Assembly: GCF_028291725.1 (NCBI RefSeq)
Contig: NZ_JAQGNT010000012.1
Coordinates: 1-47,993 of the forward strand
DNA: 47,993 nucleotides
Source of the DNA: Hydrocarboniphaga sp.
GTDB lineage: Bacteria > Pseudomonadota > Gammaproteobacteria > Nevskiales > Nevskiaceae
Direction: 5' to 3'
Position numbers and translations under genes: made by a program. Shown here in pieces: positions 26,081 through 34,897 of this stretch. Within the stretch, counting starts at the first letter, position 1. Every line of letters begins with the position of its first letter. The notes under the pieces were generated by a model that was not told the DNA's origin, made no database searches, and was given only the letters and a program-made list of their open reading frames with translations.

Positions 26081-26889
26081 CAGCGCGGGCAGAAGAAGCT
26101 CGAGCGCTGGCCGATCACGAGGCGCCTGATCGGTGTCGCGCAGCTTCGGCATGGCTGGGTATCGCGGCCGTACACGTACAGATCCTGCTGGAAATAGCCC
26201 GCGGCACCGTCGGCGCCGGCGAAGTCGCGCAGCGTCGTGCCGCCCTGCATGATCGCCTCGTTCAGCACGTCGCGGATCATCGACGCGAGCACCCGGTAGC
26301 GCGGCAGGCTGACGTCGCCGGCCGCGCGCGTGGGCCGGATACCGGCGCGGAACAGCGATTCCGCCGCGTAGATATTGCCGGCACCGACGACGATGCGTCC
26401 GTCCATCACGAAGCTCTTGATCGCTGCGCTGCGGCCGCGCGACATCCGGTGCAGATAATCACCGTCGAATTCGTCGGAGAACGGCTCAGGGCCCATGCCG
26501 GCGAGCAGTGGGTGGCTTGCGTCCGCATGCCGCCACAGCAGCACCGCGCCGAAGCGGCGCGGATCGTGGAAGCGCAGCATCTTGCCGTCGCCGAGTTCGA
26601 TATCGACATGATCATGCTTGATCAGCGGATGGCCCTGATCGAGTACCAGCAGCCGGCCCGACATGCCCAGATGAATCAGCACGCGGTCGCCGTTGTCGAG
26701 GTGCAGCAGCAGATATTTGCCGCGCCGGCTGGTGCCGACGATCAACCGGCCGCGCAGCTGCTCGGCGAAATCCGGTGGCACCGGCCAGCGCATCCGCGCC
26801 TCGCGCACCAGCACGCGGCTGATGCGGCGATCGACGACGTAGGGCTCGACGCCGCGCCGTATCGTTTCGACTTCGGGCAGCTCGGGCAT
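26071..26889 (-). CDS. mutM: Formamidopyrimidine-DNA glycosylase MutM
   Basis: MutM excises 8-oxoguanine and formamidopyrimidines from DNA and nicks the backbone. The 272-residue protein has the full PELPEVETIRRG N-terminus, Lys58 in RRGKYLLLHL, LIHLGMSGRL, the NIYAAESLFRAGI helix-two-turn-helix region and a C-terminal zinc finger (Cys247, Cys250, Cys267, Cys270). Length is standard. It starts 16 bases after the DUF4340 gene on the same strand, and its end overlaps the convergent membrane-protein gene by ten bases. Confidence 0.97.
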   Translation of the reverse strand: MPELPEVETIRRGVEPYVVDRRISRVLVREARMRWPVPPDFAEQLRGRLIVGTSRRGKYLLLHLDNGDRVLIHLGMSGRLLVLDQGHPLIKHDHVDIELGDGKMLRFHDPRRFGAVLLWRHADASHPLLAGMGPEPFSDEFDGDYLHRMSRGRSAAIKSFVMDGRIVVGAGNIYAAESLFRAGIRPTRAAGDVSLPRYRVLASMIRDVLNEAIMQGGTTLRDFAGADGAAGYFQQDLYVYGRDTQPCRSCATPIRRLVIGQRSSFFCPRCQR

Positions 26890-26905
26890 GCGGCTATCGC
26901 GGCTG

Positions 26906-27766
26906 TTACGGCGTCTGCGTTTTCGCGGCCGGGGCCGGCGTGCCGAGCTTCAGCAGCATGTCGATATCGGCCTTCGACAGCGTGTAGCGCACACCCAGGT
27001 CGGCACGCGACAACACCAGTTGCGGATCGCGGCTGACGATGTTGAAGCCCAGCGTGCGGCCGTCGGACAGCGTCAGCGTGACCGGCTCGGCCTTGGCATC
27101 TTCCGGATCGATGGCTGCATTGAACAGGGCCTTCGCATTCTTCCACGCGGTGATCACGGCGAGCAGCTGCTCGGGCCGGGCCTGCGGATGATCGGGCGAG
27201 AGCCAGACGCCGCCGGCAGTTTTCTCGATGCTCAGGCCAGGCGCCGCGATGCGCGTGATGTCGGCGCTGGCCGGCAGCAGATTCTTCGCGACCAGGTCGG
27301 AATAATCGGCGTCGAAGGCGGCGCTGCCCGGGTCGTCGATCAACTCGATCTGCTTGCCGTCGACCAGCACATAGCGGCGATATTTCAGCGGCTCTTCGCC
27401 GCCGAAATCGATGCTGTGCTCATTGAGCGTGATGCGATAGCGCGCAGGTGCCAGGCCCAGCTCCTTCAGATCGACTGCGGCCAGCGTCTGCTGCACGCCG
27501 GTATCGGCGAGGCCGACCAGGGCGTTGACCTCGAAAGGATCGGTTTCGGCCTGCACCGGTGCGGTCAGCATCCACACGCCGTTCTGCTTCGCCAGCCGGA
27601 TCGCCGGCGAGCCCGGATGTTCGATCGCGATGCTGGTTACCGCGGCTTTTTCCACCGACGTCAGCGGCGGCTTTTTCTCCTCGGCCTTCTTCTGGCCGAA
27701 CCAGACCGCGACGCCGAGGCCGGCGACGATCACCAGCAAACCGATATTCAGATGCGCGCGTTTCAT
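26906..27766 (-). CDS. DUF4340 domain protein
   Basis: The 286-residue protein has an N-terminal membrane anchor (LNIGLLVIVAGLGVAVWFG) followed by a periplasmic region with tandem repeats of the DUF4340 type: VTSIAIEHPGSPAIRLAKQNGVWMLTAP, RYVLVDGKQIELID, GGVWLSPDH. Such proteins are usually encoded just downstream of GldG-like proteins and their ABC transporter, as here, 19 bases after the GldG-like gene. Their job is unknown. The C-terminal end is an Ala/Pro/Thr-rich tail. Confidence 0.88.
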   Translation of the reverse strand: MKRAHLNIGLLVIVAGLGVAVWFGQKKAEEKKPPLTSVEKAAVTSIAIEHPGSPAIRLAKQNGVWMLTAPVQAETDPFEVNALVGLADTGVQQTLAAVDLKELGLAPARYRITLNEHSIDFGGEEPLKYRRYVLVDGKQIELIDDPGSAAFDADYSDLVAKNLLPASADITRIAAPGLSIEKTAGGVWLSPDHPQARPEQLLAVITAWKNAKALFNAAIDPEDAKAEPVTLTLSDGRTLGFNIVSRDPQLVLSRADLGVRYTLSKADIDMLLKLGTPAPAAKTQTP

Positions 27767-27785
27767 GATGGGCTGGAGTCCGTAT

Positions 27786-29171
27786 TTACTTGCGACGGCG
27801 CGCGAACCAGCGGCCGATGCCGATGCCGAGCAACAGCAGCGGCAGCACGATCACGAAGCCGCCCGCGAGCAGCGCGATCGCCCAGTCCGGCAGGAACAGA
27901 TCCACGTCCGGCGCCTTGGGTATGTCGACATTCATCTGGCCGTCGCGCGCCGCGAGCCACTGGATCGTGTTCAGGCCGAGCTGCTGGTTGCCGAGCTGGC
28001 CGAGGTAGGCGTTGGAGATGAAGTCGGCATCGCCGATCGCGACGACGCGCTGCTGCGGCTTCGGCGGTGGCGGCGCGTCGGGCGCGGCCGGAGCTGGTGG
28101 CGGCGCGACCGCAGGGCGAGCACGAGTCAGCATCATGCCGATGTTCAGCGGCCCGGGAATATCGCCTTTCTCGGGCTCCATCTGCACCGGGCCGCCGTCG
28201 AGCGCGCCGGTTTCCAGCCACGCGGTTTCGGTGGTGACCAGCAGCGGAGCGGCGGTCCAGCCCGCGTCTTTCTTCGCGACCAGCGAACGCACCAGCGGGA
28301 ACAGCGTGACCTGCTGCAAGCCGTCGGTGATCGGCGACGGCGGATAGCCGAGCGCCGCGTAAATGCCGGGATGGCCGGTGCCGAGCGCCTCGTATTCCGG
28401 AAAGATCGCGTAGCCGTTCTGCCAGGTGATGCCGAGCGAATCGGACACCGATTTCAAGCCCGGATCGTTGTCCGGATCGGCCAGCCACAGCAGGTTGCCG
28501 CCCTTGTCGACGTATTGCTGGATGATCTTGATTTCGCCGTCGAGCAGCGCCGAACGCGGGCTCGCGATCACCAGCACCGAGGTGTTGTCGGGGATCTGCG
28601 GCGTCTTCACCAGGTTCAGGCCCTGGATCTTCAGGCCCTTGTCCTTCAACACCTGCGCGAACTGCGAGATCGCCTCGGGCCCCGCGCTGTTGGTGTCGCG
28701 CTCGCCGTGGCCTTCGAGGAACACGATCCAGTTGTCGCCGGTGTACGACAGGCGCTGCAGCGCGGTGGTGATAGCCTGCTCCGACAGGCCGTGCAGATTC
28801 TCGCGGCGGCCCTGGTATTCCAGCACCACTTCACCGGCCGAGGCGATGTTGTACTCGCGCACTTTCTGCGGCGCGCTGGACGGATCGATGTACTGCACCT
28901 CGATGTCCGACTTGACGCGCTTGTAGCGGTCGACGAAGAAATCGATAGCCGCCCGCTCGTCCGCGCCGGGATACGAGAACGCGATGAACTTCAGTGGCGA
29001 CTTCATCGATTGCAGCTGTTTCTGGCTGGCTTCGGTCAAGGTGTTGCGCTTGCCGGCGGTCCAGTCCCAGTGCGCGTCATAGCGCACCGACAGCCAGCCG
29101 AGCATCACCAGCACGGCGACGAACAGCAGGCCGCTGATCACCTGCTGCAGATAGAGATTTTTCTTTTTCAT
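27786..29171 (-). CDS. GldG-family ABC transporter auxiliary protein
   Basis: The 461-residue protein has an N-terminal helix (about 9-30) and a C-terminal helix (about 428-455) followed by RWFARRRK. Between them lies a large extracytoplasmic region of the GldG/ABC-auxiliary (COG3225) type with FLEGHGERDTNS, LVIASPRSALLDGE and VVAIGDADFISN motifs. A Pro/Ala-rich insert (PAVAPPPAPAAPDAPPPPK) lies about residue 356. Its start codon shares a base with the upstream permease stop (TAATG), so translation is coupled. It forms a complex with the permease and ATPase in related systems. Confidence 0.9.
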   Translation of the reverse strand: MKKKNLYLQQVISGLLFVAVLVMLGWLSVRYDAHWDWTAGKRNTLTEASQKQLQSMKSPLKFIAFSYPGADERAAIDFFVDRYKRVKSDIEVQYIDPSSAPQKVREYNIASAGEVVLEYQGRRENLHGLSEQAITTALQRLSYTGDNWIVFLEGHGERDTNSAGPEAISQFAQVLKDKGLKIQGLNLVKTPQIPDNTSVLVIASPRSALLDGEIKIIQQYVDKGGNLLWLADPDNDPGLKSVSDSLGITWQNGYAIFPEYEALGTGHPGIYAALGYPPSPITDGLQQVTLFPLVRSLVAKKDAGWTAAPLLVTTETAWLETGALDGGPVQMEPEKGDIPGPLNIGMMLTRARPAVAPPPAPAAPDAPPPPKPQQRVVAIGDADFISNAYLGQLGNQQLGLNTIQWLAARDGQMNVDIPKAPDVDLFLPDWAIALLAGGFVIVLPLLLLGIGIGRWFARRRK

Positions 29172-29926
29172 TAGTTACGTTCCATGTCCAGACGCAGAAC
29201 CGTCAGCCACAGGAACAGTGCGGTGAACAGCAGGTAATAGACGACGTCCGACGCGTGGAACAGGCCGCTGATCAGATCCTGGTAATGGCTGATCAACGAC
29301 AGATACTCGAAGACGCTCTTGAAGCTGCTGTCGAACTGCGCCGGCATGCGCAGCAGCCAGACCAGCAGCAGCAGGCCGAAAGCGCCGATCGCGGCGATCG
29401 TCGGCTCCTTGGTCAGCGACGAGATGAACATGCCGGCCGCGCCGAACGACATCGTGATCAGGAACAGGCCGAGCAGGCCGGCAGCGAGACGACCGAGGTC
29501 GAGATGGACGGCCGGCAGCAGCGCCGCCGGCATCGCGGCCAGCAACAGGATCAGCGCACCGACGAAACTCAGCAGGCCGAAGAACTTGCCGAGCACGATA
29601 TCCGTCAGCGACACCGGTGCCGAGAACAGCAGGGTCAGCGTATTGCTTTTGCGCTCTTCGGCGAACAGCCGCATCGTCATCAGCGGCATCACCAGCAGCA
29701 GCACGATCGTCGCGGTGCCGTACAGGCCGCCGCCGATGTAGTCGGACACGCCGGTGTACTGGTCGGCGGTTTCATAGTTGCGCAGGTACTGCATCAGCAT
29801 GCCGATGTAGACCCAGCCGAAGATCACCTGGGTGATCGCGAGCACCGCCCAGGCCAGCGGCGACACGAAGATGCGGCGCGCCTCGTGGCGCGCGATGGTG
29901 ATGATCGGGTTGGACAGCGGACTCAT
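29171..29926 (-). CDS. ABC-2 type permease, GldF-like
   Basis: The 251-residue inner-membrane protein has six predicted helices and the early RHEARRIFVSPLAWAVLA segment, LFAEERKSNTLTLLFSAPVS between helices, and a C-terminal QDLISGLFHASDVVYY, all typical of ABC-2/GldF permeases. Its start overlaps the ATPase gene by four bases (ATGA) and its stop overlaps the GldG-like gene by one. The transported substrate is not known. This bacterium need not be a glider: such operons occur widely. Confidence 0.9.
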   Translation of the reverse strand: MSPLSNPIITIARHEARRIFVSPLAWAVLAITQVIFGWVYIGMLMQYLRNYETADQYTGVSDYIGGGLYGTATIVLLLVMPLMTMRLFAEERKSNTLTLLFSAPVSLTDIVLGKFFGLLSFVGALILLLAAMPAALLPAVHLDLGRLAAGLLGLFLITMSFGAAGMFISSLTKEPTIAAIGAFGLLLLVWLLRMPAQFDSSFKSVFEYLSLISHYQDLISGLFHASDVVYYLLFTALFLWLTVLRLDMERN

Positions 29927-30858
29927 GCGGCTTCTCTCAGGGTGGCGTCACCCGATGTCAGTTCGACGAAGATTTCTTCCAGGCTGCGCGTCTCGAGCCG
30001 CAGTTCGAGCAGGCCCCAGTTGCGCTGCACCGAGGTGGTGACCAGATCAGCGCGCGGATCGGCACCGTCGGCGAGTTCCAGCAGGAAGCGTCCGGCCGGG
30101 CCGGTATCGACTTTCAGCACGCCGGCGAATTGCAGCTCGGCGGCCGGCGGCGGATTGGCGAACGCGGCGACCAGGCCTTTCTTCCCCAGGTGCGCATCGA
30201 TGCTGGCGTCGTAGACCAACCTGCCGGCGTTGATGATCATCACGCGGCCGCAGACCGCGGTGATCTCCGGCAGGATGTGGCTCGACAGGATCACGCTGTG
30301 ATTCTTGCCGAGTTCGGCGATCAGGCTGCGGATTTCGCGGATCTGGATCGGGTCCAGGCCCACGGTCGGCTCGTCCAGCACGACCACGTCGGGCCTATGG
30401 ATGATTGCCTGCGCCAGGCCGACGCGCTGCTGGTAGCCCTTGGACAGGTTGCCGATCAGCCGCGAGCTCATGTGCGCCAGGCCGCAGTCGCGCTTGGCGT
30501 CGGCCACTGCCTCCGCGCGCTGCTTTTTGGCGATGCCGTGCAGGCCGGCGCAGAAGCCCAGGTATTCATCGACGGTCAGCTCCGGGTACACCGGCGGCTG
30601 CTCCGGCAAGTAGCCCAGATGACGCTTGGCCGCCTGCGGTTCTTCGCGCAGGCTGATGCCGCGAATCAGCACGTCGCCGCTGCTGGGCGCGAGGTTGCCG
30701 GTCAGCATCTTCATGCTGGTCGACTTGCCGGCGCCGTTCGGGCCGAGCAGGCCCAGCACCTCGCCTTTCTTCAGCGTCAGATTGAAATCGCCCACCGCGA
30801 GGTTGGGGCCGTAACGGCGCGTCAGTGAGCGCGCCTCGATCAACGAATCGCTATCCAT
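29923..30858 (-). CDS. ABC transporter ATP-binding protein, GldA-like
   Basis: The 311-residue protein powers the GldF-like permease. Walker A is GPNGAGKST (39-47), the signature is LSKGYQQR (138-145) and Walker B is VVVLDEPTVGLD (158-169), with a following SSHILPE switch region. The C-terminal ~90 residues are an accessory domain ending near the permease start. It heads a five-gene minus-strand run (ATPase, permease, GldG-like, DUF4340, mutM). Confidence 0.93.
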   Translation of the reverse strand: MDSDSLIEARSLTRRYGPNLAVGDFNLTLKKGEVLGLLGPNGAGKSTSMKMLTGNLAPSSGDVLIRGISLREEPQAAKRHLGYLPEQPPVYPELTVDEYLGFCAGLHGIAKKQRAEAVADAKRDCGLAHMSSRLIGNLSKGYQQRVGLAQAIIHRPDVVVLDEPTVGLDPIQIREIRSLIAELGKNHSVILSSHILPEITAVCGRVMIINAGRLVYDASIDAHLGKKGLVAAFANPPPAAELQFAGVLKVDTGPAGRFLLELADGADPRADLVTTSVQRNWGLLELRLETRSLEEIFVELTSGDATLREAA

Positions 30859-31131
30859 CGGTATGGTTCTGGTTCTTGGGTCAGGGGTCGTGCCGAACTC
30901 GGCGGGCCTGATTGCTCAAGGCCTGCCCGGGCCGCGGGTGGGACCGCGCGGGCGCCGGTGGGTTCCGTGCCGGTGCCCGCGCGGTGGCCGGTTGCGGCCA
31001 TCGCCGGCCATTGTACGGTCAGATCGTGTGCGGCCCTGTCGTCGATCACCGTCGGGCACCGCCGGTTCAGCGCCGGCAGCTAAACTGGGCGCCGCTTACC
31101 GATCCGACCACCCGCCGCGTTGGAGTTGCTC

Positions 31132-31416
31132 ATGCTCGACCCGCAGAAAATCGAAGACGTGGCCGCCCGGCTGGCGTCGGTGCTACCCCCGGGCCTGCTC
31201 GGCCTGCGCCGCGAGCTGGAGGAGAACTTCCGCGTCGTGCTGCGCGCCAACCTCGAGCGCTTCGACCTGGTGTCGCGCGAGCGCTTCGACATCCAGGCGC
31301 AGCTGCTGTCGCGCACCCAGGAGCGCCTGCTGCAACTCGAGCAGCGGCTTGCGCATCTGGAAAGCGAGCCGCTGCATTTGCAGAAAACGACCCAGGCCGG
31401 CGAAGGCGAACTTTGA
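31132..31416 (+). CDS. ubiK: Ubiquinone biosynthesis accessory factor UbiK
   Basis: A 94-residue protein of the UbiK/BMFP (YqiC) family, a soluble coiled-coil trimer that helps ubiquinone synthesis proteins under aerobic conditions. Features are the N-terminal MLDPQKIEDVAARLA, an amphipathic helix, and a long C-terminal coiled coil with LLSRTQERLLQLEQRLAHLE. ATG 31132 has GGAG six bases upstream. The gene sits 273 bases from the divergent ABC operon, and comM follows 93 bases later, an order common in gammaproteobacteria. Confidence 0.9.
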   Translation: MLDPQKIEDVAARLASVLPPGLLGLRRELEENFRVVLRANLERFDLVSRERFDIQAQLLSRTQERLLQLEQRLAHLESEPLHLQKTTQAGEGEL

Positions 31417-31509
31417 CCGCAGACCTGTAGGAATTTTTTCGGTCACTTTCGGTAGCTTAATGAGCGCTAGTTCCGTGCGCCGACCGAGTGCTGTCGGCAT
31501 GCTCAGCGC

Positions 31510-33018
31510 ATGTCGCTCGCCACCGTGCTCAGCCGTGCCCAGAATGGACTGACAGCCGATCTGGTCCGCGTCGAAGTGCATCTCGCCAATGGCTTGCCGG
31601 GGCTCGCGATCGTCGGCCTGCCCGAGGCCGCGGTCCGCGAAGCCAAGGATCGGGTCAAGGCCGCGATCACCACCTGCGGCTACGAGTTCCCGGCCCGCAG
31701 AATCACCTGCAACCTGGCGCCGGCCGATCTGCCCAAAGAGGGCGGTCGCTTCGACCTGGCGATCGCGCTCGGCATTCTCGCGGCGTCCCAGCAGATACCG
31801 GCCGAGCGGCTGGCCGGGCTCGAAGTCCTCGGCGAGCTGTCGCTGTCCGGCGAACTGCGCGCGGTGCGCGGCGCCTTGCCGGCGGCGCTGCAGGCCAAGC
31901 GAGCGGGCCACGCCCTGATCGTGCCGCTGGCGAATGCGGACGAAGCGGTGCTCGCCGCCGGCGTGCGCATCATCGCCGCGCGACACCTGAGCGAGCTTTG
32001 CGGCGCGCTGCATGCGGGCGAGCTGGCCGAATACCTCGCGACGAATTCCGCTTTCGATATTGCGGTCGACGGTCCGGATCTCGCCGAGGTCCGCGGCCAG
32101 CCGATGGCGCGCCGCGCGCTGGAAATCGCCGCGGCCGGAGGCCATTCCCTGCTGATGGTCGGCCCGCCGGGCTCAGGCAAGAGCATGCTGGCCGCGCGTC
32201 TGCCCGGGCTGCTGCCGCCAATGAGCGAGGACGAAGCGATCCAGGTGGCGGCGATCGCATCGGTCGCGACCAGTGGTTTCGATCCCCGCAACTGGCGGCG
32301 CCGGCCGTTTCGCAGCCCGCATCACACCGCCAGCGGCGTTGCGCTGGTGGGCGGTGGATCGTCGCCGCGGCCGGGCGAGATAACGCTCGCGCATCTCGGC
32401 ATCCTCTTCCTGGACGAAATCCCGGAGTTCGACCGCCGCGTGCTCGAGGTTTTGCGCCAGCCGCTGGAAACCGGAGAGATCACCATCTCACGCGCGGCGC
32501 AGCAGCAGGACTTCCCGGCGAGGTTTCAGCTGATTGCGGCAATGAACCCCTGCCCTTGTGGGTTTCTGGGCGATCCGGAGAGCCGCTGCCGCTGCACGCC
32601 CGACCAGGTCGCGCGCTATCGCGGCCGCATATCGGGGCCGCTGCTCGACCGCATCGATCTGCAGATTTTCGTGCCGCGTATCGAACGGCAGGCCTTGCTG
32701 CAACCAGCGGTTGCGGTCGAATCGAGCGCGGATGTGCGCGTCCGGGTCAGTGCCGCGCGCGAACGCCAGATGCAAAGGGCTGGCAAACCGAACGTGCTGC
32801 TGAATGCGACCGAACTCGAGCGCGACTGCGCACTGGACGCAGCGACGCGCGCCTTGATCGAGGCGGCGATGCAGCGCCTGAGACTGTCGGCGCGCGGCTA
32901 TCACCGGGTGCTGCGCGTCAGCCGCACGATCGCCGATCTGGCGCATCTGCCGACGCTGACGCCGGCCCATGTCGCCGAGGCGCTGCGCTACCGCGAATTC
33001 GAGCGCTCGGGTGTCTGA
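31510..33018 (+). CDS. comM: YifB/ComM-family Mg chelatase-like AAA+ ATPase
   Basis: ComM is a hexameric helicase that promotes branch migration during integration of incoming DNA. The 502-residue protein has the S5-like N-terminal domain with GLPEAAVREAKDRVKAA, Walker A GPPGSGKS (about 218-225), LGILFLDEIPEF as the Walker B region, AMNPCPCGF, and the C-terminal Mg_chelatase_C lid with YHRVLRVSRTIADL. Length is normal. ATG 31510 lacks a strong ribosome-binding site but gives the standard N-terminus (MSLATVLSRAQNG). Confidence 0.95.
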   Translation: MSLATVLSRAQNGLTADLVRVEVHLANGLPGLAIVGLPEAAVREAKDRVKAAITTCGYEFPARRITCNLAPADLPKEGGRFDLAIALGILAASQQIPAERLAGLEVLGELSLSGELRAVRGALPAALQAKRAGHALIVPLANADEAVLAAGVRIIAARHLSELCGALHAGELAEYLATNSAFDIAVDGPDLAEVRGQPMARRALEIAAAGGHSLLMVGPPGSGKSMLAARLPGLLPPMSEDEAIQVAAIASVATSGFDPRNWRRRPFRSPHHTASGVALVGGGSSPRPGEITLAHLGILFLDEIPEFDRRVLEVLRQPLETGEITISRAAQQQDFPARFQLIAAMNPCPCGFLGDPESRCRCTPDQVARYRGRISGPLLDRIDLQIFVPRIERQALLQPAVAVESSADVRVRVSAARERQMQRAGKPNVLLNATELERDCALDAATRALIEAAMQRLRLSARGYHRVLRVSRTIADLAHLPTLTPAHVAEALRYREFERSGV

Positions 33019-33053
33019 ATACGCCTTGATCGGCCTCACGGCCGACCGCAAAA

Positions 33054-33077
33054 AAAGGGCTGCCGAAGCAGCCCTTT
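33054..33077. terminator. Bidirectional rho-independent terminator
   Basis: AAAGGGCTGC/GCAGCCCTTT pair perfectly around CGAA. On the minus strand the stem is followed by a run of T; on the plus strand by CTT. It ends comM (plus) and the outer-membrane protein gene (minus), which converge here. Confidence 0.9.
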
Positions 33078-33094
33078 CTTAAGACGGCGAAAGC

Positions 33095-33847
33095 TTACAG
33101 ATCGAAGGTCTTTTTCAGACCGATGACGATCGACGGCTTATCGGTCTTCTCGTTGCCGGAACCATCGTCGGGCTTCAGATTGGTGCCAACCACGGCCAGA
33201 GTGGCGGTGAAGCCGCCATCCAAGGTCTTGGCGATGCCAACGCTGTAATCGATGTAGCTGTCCGTGACTTCGCAGTACGCTACATTCGGGCAGAAACCAC
33301 CGGCCGCGTCATCCGAAGATGATGTGTAGCCGATAGATCCCGTCAAGTTCAGGGTTTCGCTAAGCGGAAACGCGCCCGAGGCCACAAAGTAAAGATTCTT
33401 CAGATCGCCACCACCCGGTTCTTTGGCGCCGAAATAGCTGGGGCTGTAATAAGCCTTGAAAGTGACCGGCCCCACCAGAAGTCCGGCGTACACTTCCACC
33501 GTATTGGCATCGGGATACAGGCCGCCCGGTTCGCCTTTTTCGGGGTAAATGTAGCCAATGGCGCCCACATCAATCCCGATAAGATCCGTGAATTTCTTGG
33601 TGAACCCGCCATAGAGATCGAGTTCAGTTCCGCCAGCGCCCCAATCGATGTTCGAAGCCCAGGTGCCAACGTACAGCCCGGAGTCGAAAGCGTAATCGAG
33701 TCCGCCCTGGATCGAGGGATCGTCCGGATTCTGTGACAGGCCGCGGAACATGTATTCGCTAACGCCGCCAACGTTGCCCGTGGCACCGGCGAACGCACTG
33801 CTGCTCGCCAGCATGGCTGCGGCGACAACGAGACCCTTCATCTTCAT
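33095..33847 (-). CDS. TorF-family outer-membrane protein
   Basis: The 250-residue protein has a signal peptide (MKMKGLVVAAAMLASSSAFA) and a beta-barrel-like mature part that starts with GNVGGVSEYMFRGLSQN, the hallmark of TorF/TIGR02001 outer-membrane proteins. It ends in an aromatic-terminal strand, LKKTFDL, as expected for outer-membrane insertion. The ATG at 33847 has GAGG eight bases upstream and gives a clean signal peptide. The family is thought to be porin-like, without a defined substrate. Confidence 0.88.
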   Translation of the reverse strand: MKMKGLVVAAAMLASSSAFAGATGNVGGVSEYMFRGLSQNPDDPSIQGGLDYAFDSGLYVGTWASNIDWGAGGTELDLYGGFTKKFTDLIGIDVGAIGYIYPEKGEPGGLYPDANTVEVYAGLLVGPVTFKAYYSPSYFGAKEPGGGDLKNLYFVASGAFPLSETLNLTGSIGYTSSSDDAAGGFCPNVAYCEVTDSYIDYSVGIAKTLDGGFTATLAVVGTNLKPDDGSGNEKTDKPSIVIGLKKTFDL

Positions 33848-33920
33848 AAGCAAAACCTCTCCTGTGGAATGGAATGACCAACGCGCCAAGCAACCCCAAA
33901 CAGGCCGGCGCCGCCCGTGA

Positions 33921-33937
33921 ACGATCGATACGATCGT
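33921..33937. promoter_or_regulatory. Palindrome upstream of the TorF-family gene
   Basis: ACGATCG and CGATCGT pair perfectly around ATA, 74 bases before the start codon of the TorF-family gene. The size suits a dimeric regulator. It could also be a chance dyad; no second copy is seen nearby. Confidence 0.3.
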
Positions 33938-34100
33938 CTCTGCCCCTTTTAGTGGCCCCGCTATCGCGAAACGACTGAGGACCCCTGTGAATGAGGCCGG
34001 ATTTCCCTCATTTTCTGCCCGGCCAATTCCCTAGTCCGAGCTGTAAAGCAAACGTCATGCCGATCCCCTAAGCCGTGGTTCAGGTCGCGGGGCAACGGAA

Positions 34101-34120
34101 AAGCCCGCTATCGCGGGCTT
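34101..34120 (-). terminator. Rho-independent terminator of the cytochrome gene
   Basis: On the minus strand AAGCCCGC, a four-base loop and GCGGGCTT are followed by TTCC, 18 bases after the cytochrome stop codon. The stem is perfect; the T-run is short. Confidence 0.75.
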
Positions 34121-34137
34121 CGTCGGGGATCTTGAGT

Positions 34138-34620
34138 TTAGCCGCCGCTCTTCTTGAGCATGAATTCCACGGCTGCGTGCATCTCGTCGTCGCTCAGGTC
34201 GGGATCGCCGCCCCGCGCCGGCATGCTGTTGATGCCCGCAATGGCCTTCTTGGTCAGCCCGTCCAGGCCGCCCTGACTTTTGGAGCGCTCGCCCCAGGCC
34301 GCAGCGTCGCCGATCTTCGGCGCATTCAACACGCCGGTGCCGTGGCAGGCGCTGCAGACCTTGGTGACCACCTCTTCACCGCCCATGGCCGCGCGAGCCG
34401 GCTTGGCGGTCGCCTTGAGCAGCGCAGCCGGGTCGGTAAAGACCTGGGTCACCGGCTTGATTCGGTTGTTCAGCGCCGCCATCTGGTCGGCGTCCGGTGC
34501 CGGCAGACTCGGGATCACCAGGCGGGCAACCGCAGCAATCACGAAGGCGATACCGGCAAGAATGCCGATTACGACGCTGAAATTGACGAAGAAAACCTTG
34601 TCGTGATTCTGCTGTTCCAA
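34138..34620 (-). CDS. Membrane-anchored cytochrome c5-like protein
   Basis: A probable periplasmic electron carrier of about 160 residues. An N-terminal helix (about 10-36) anchors it. The single haem site is CSACH (89-93), and NSMPARGG (131-138) provides the distal Met, a pattern typical of cytochrome c5. There is no good ATG. A TTG at 34620 has GGGGAG exactly six bases upstream and gives a start of LEQQNHDKVFFVNFS; I chose it over a longer frame with an unconvincing N-terminus. A terminator follows at 34101-34120. Confidence 0.87.
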   Translation of the reverse strand: MEQQNHDKVFFVNFSVVIGILAGIAFVIAAVARLVIPSLPAPDADQMAALNNRIKPVTQVFTDPAALLKATAKPARAAMGGEEVVTKVCSACHGTGVLNAPKIGDAAAWGERSKSQGGLDGLTKKAIAGINSMPARGGDPDLSDDEMHAAVEFMLKKSGG

Positions 34621-34816
34621 AACTGGCTCCCCTACGAGGTGGCTTGGCCCAAAAGCGGCGCGAAGTATAACGGGCAAGTGATTCGCTTAGTAAGCGTTGG
34701 GTTAGCACGCACCACCACTCGAGTCGGCGGCGAGCCGTGGTTTCTGCAGCTAATATGCGCGCCGGGCCAGGGATCGAGTCTCGTGACCGGCCGGCTCGTT
34801 GTAGAATCCGCCGCAC

Positions 34817-34856
34817 GCGCTCGTAGCTCAGCTGGATAGAGTACTGCCCTCCGAAG
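34817..34856 (+). pseudogene. 5' half of a tRNA-Arg, cut in the anticodon arm
   Basis: These 40 bases match the first 40 of the intact tRNA-Arg at 34898-34974 except for one base in the acceptor stem (GCGCTCG instead of GCGCTTG). The match stops right after CTCCGAAG, in the anticodon arm, and is followed by unrelated sequence. A TAGAAT -10-like box lies ten bases upstream, so the intact gene downstream may still use this old promoter. The break point is where tyrosine recombinases often act on tRNA genes. Confidence 0.85.
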
Positions 34857-34897
34857 CACGACTCATTTCTGAGGGATGGGGCGTAAATGTAGTCAAA

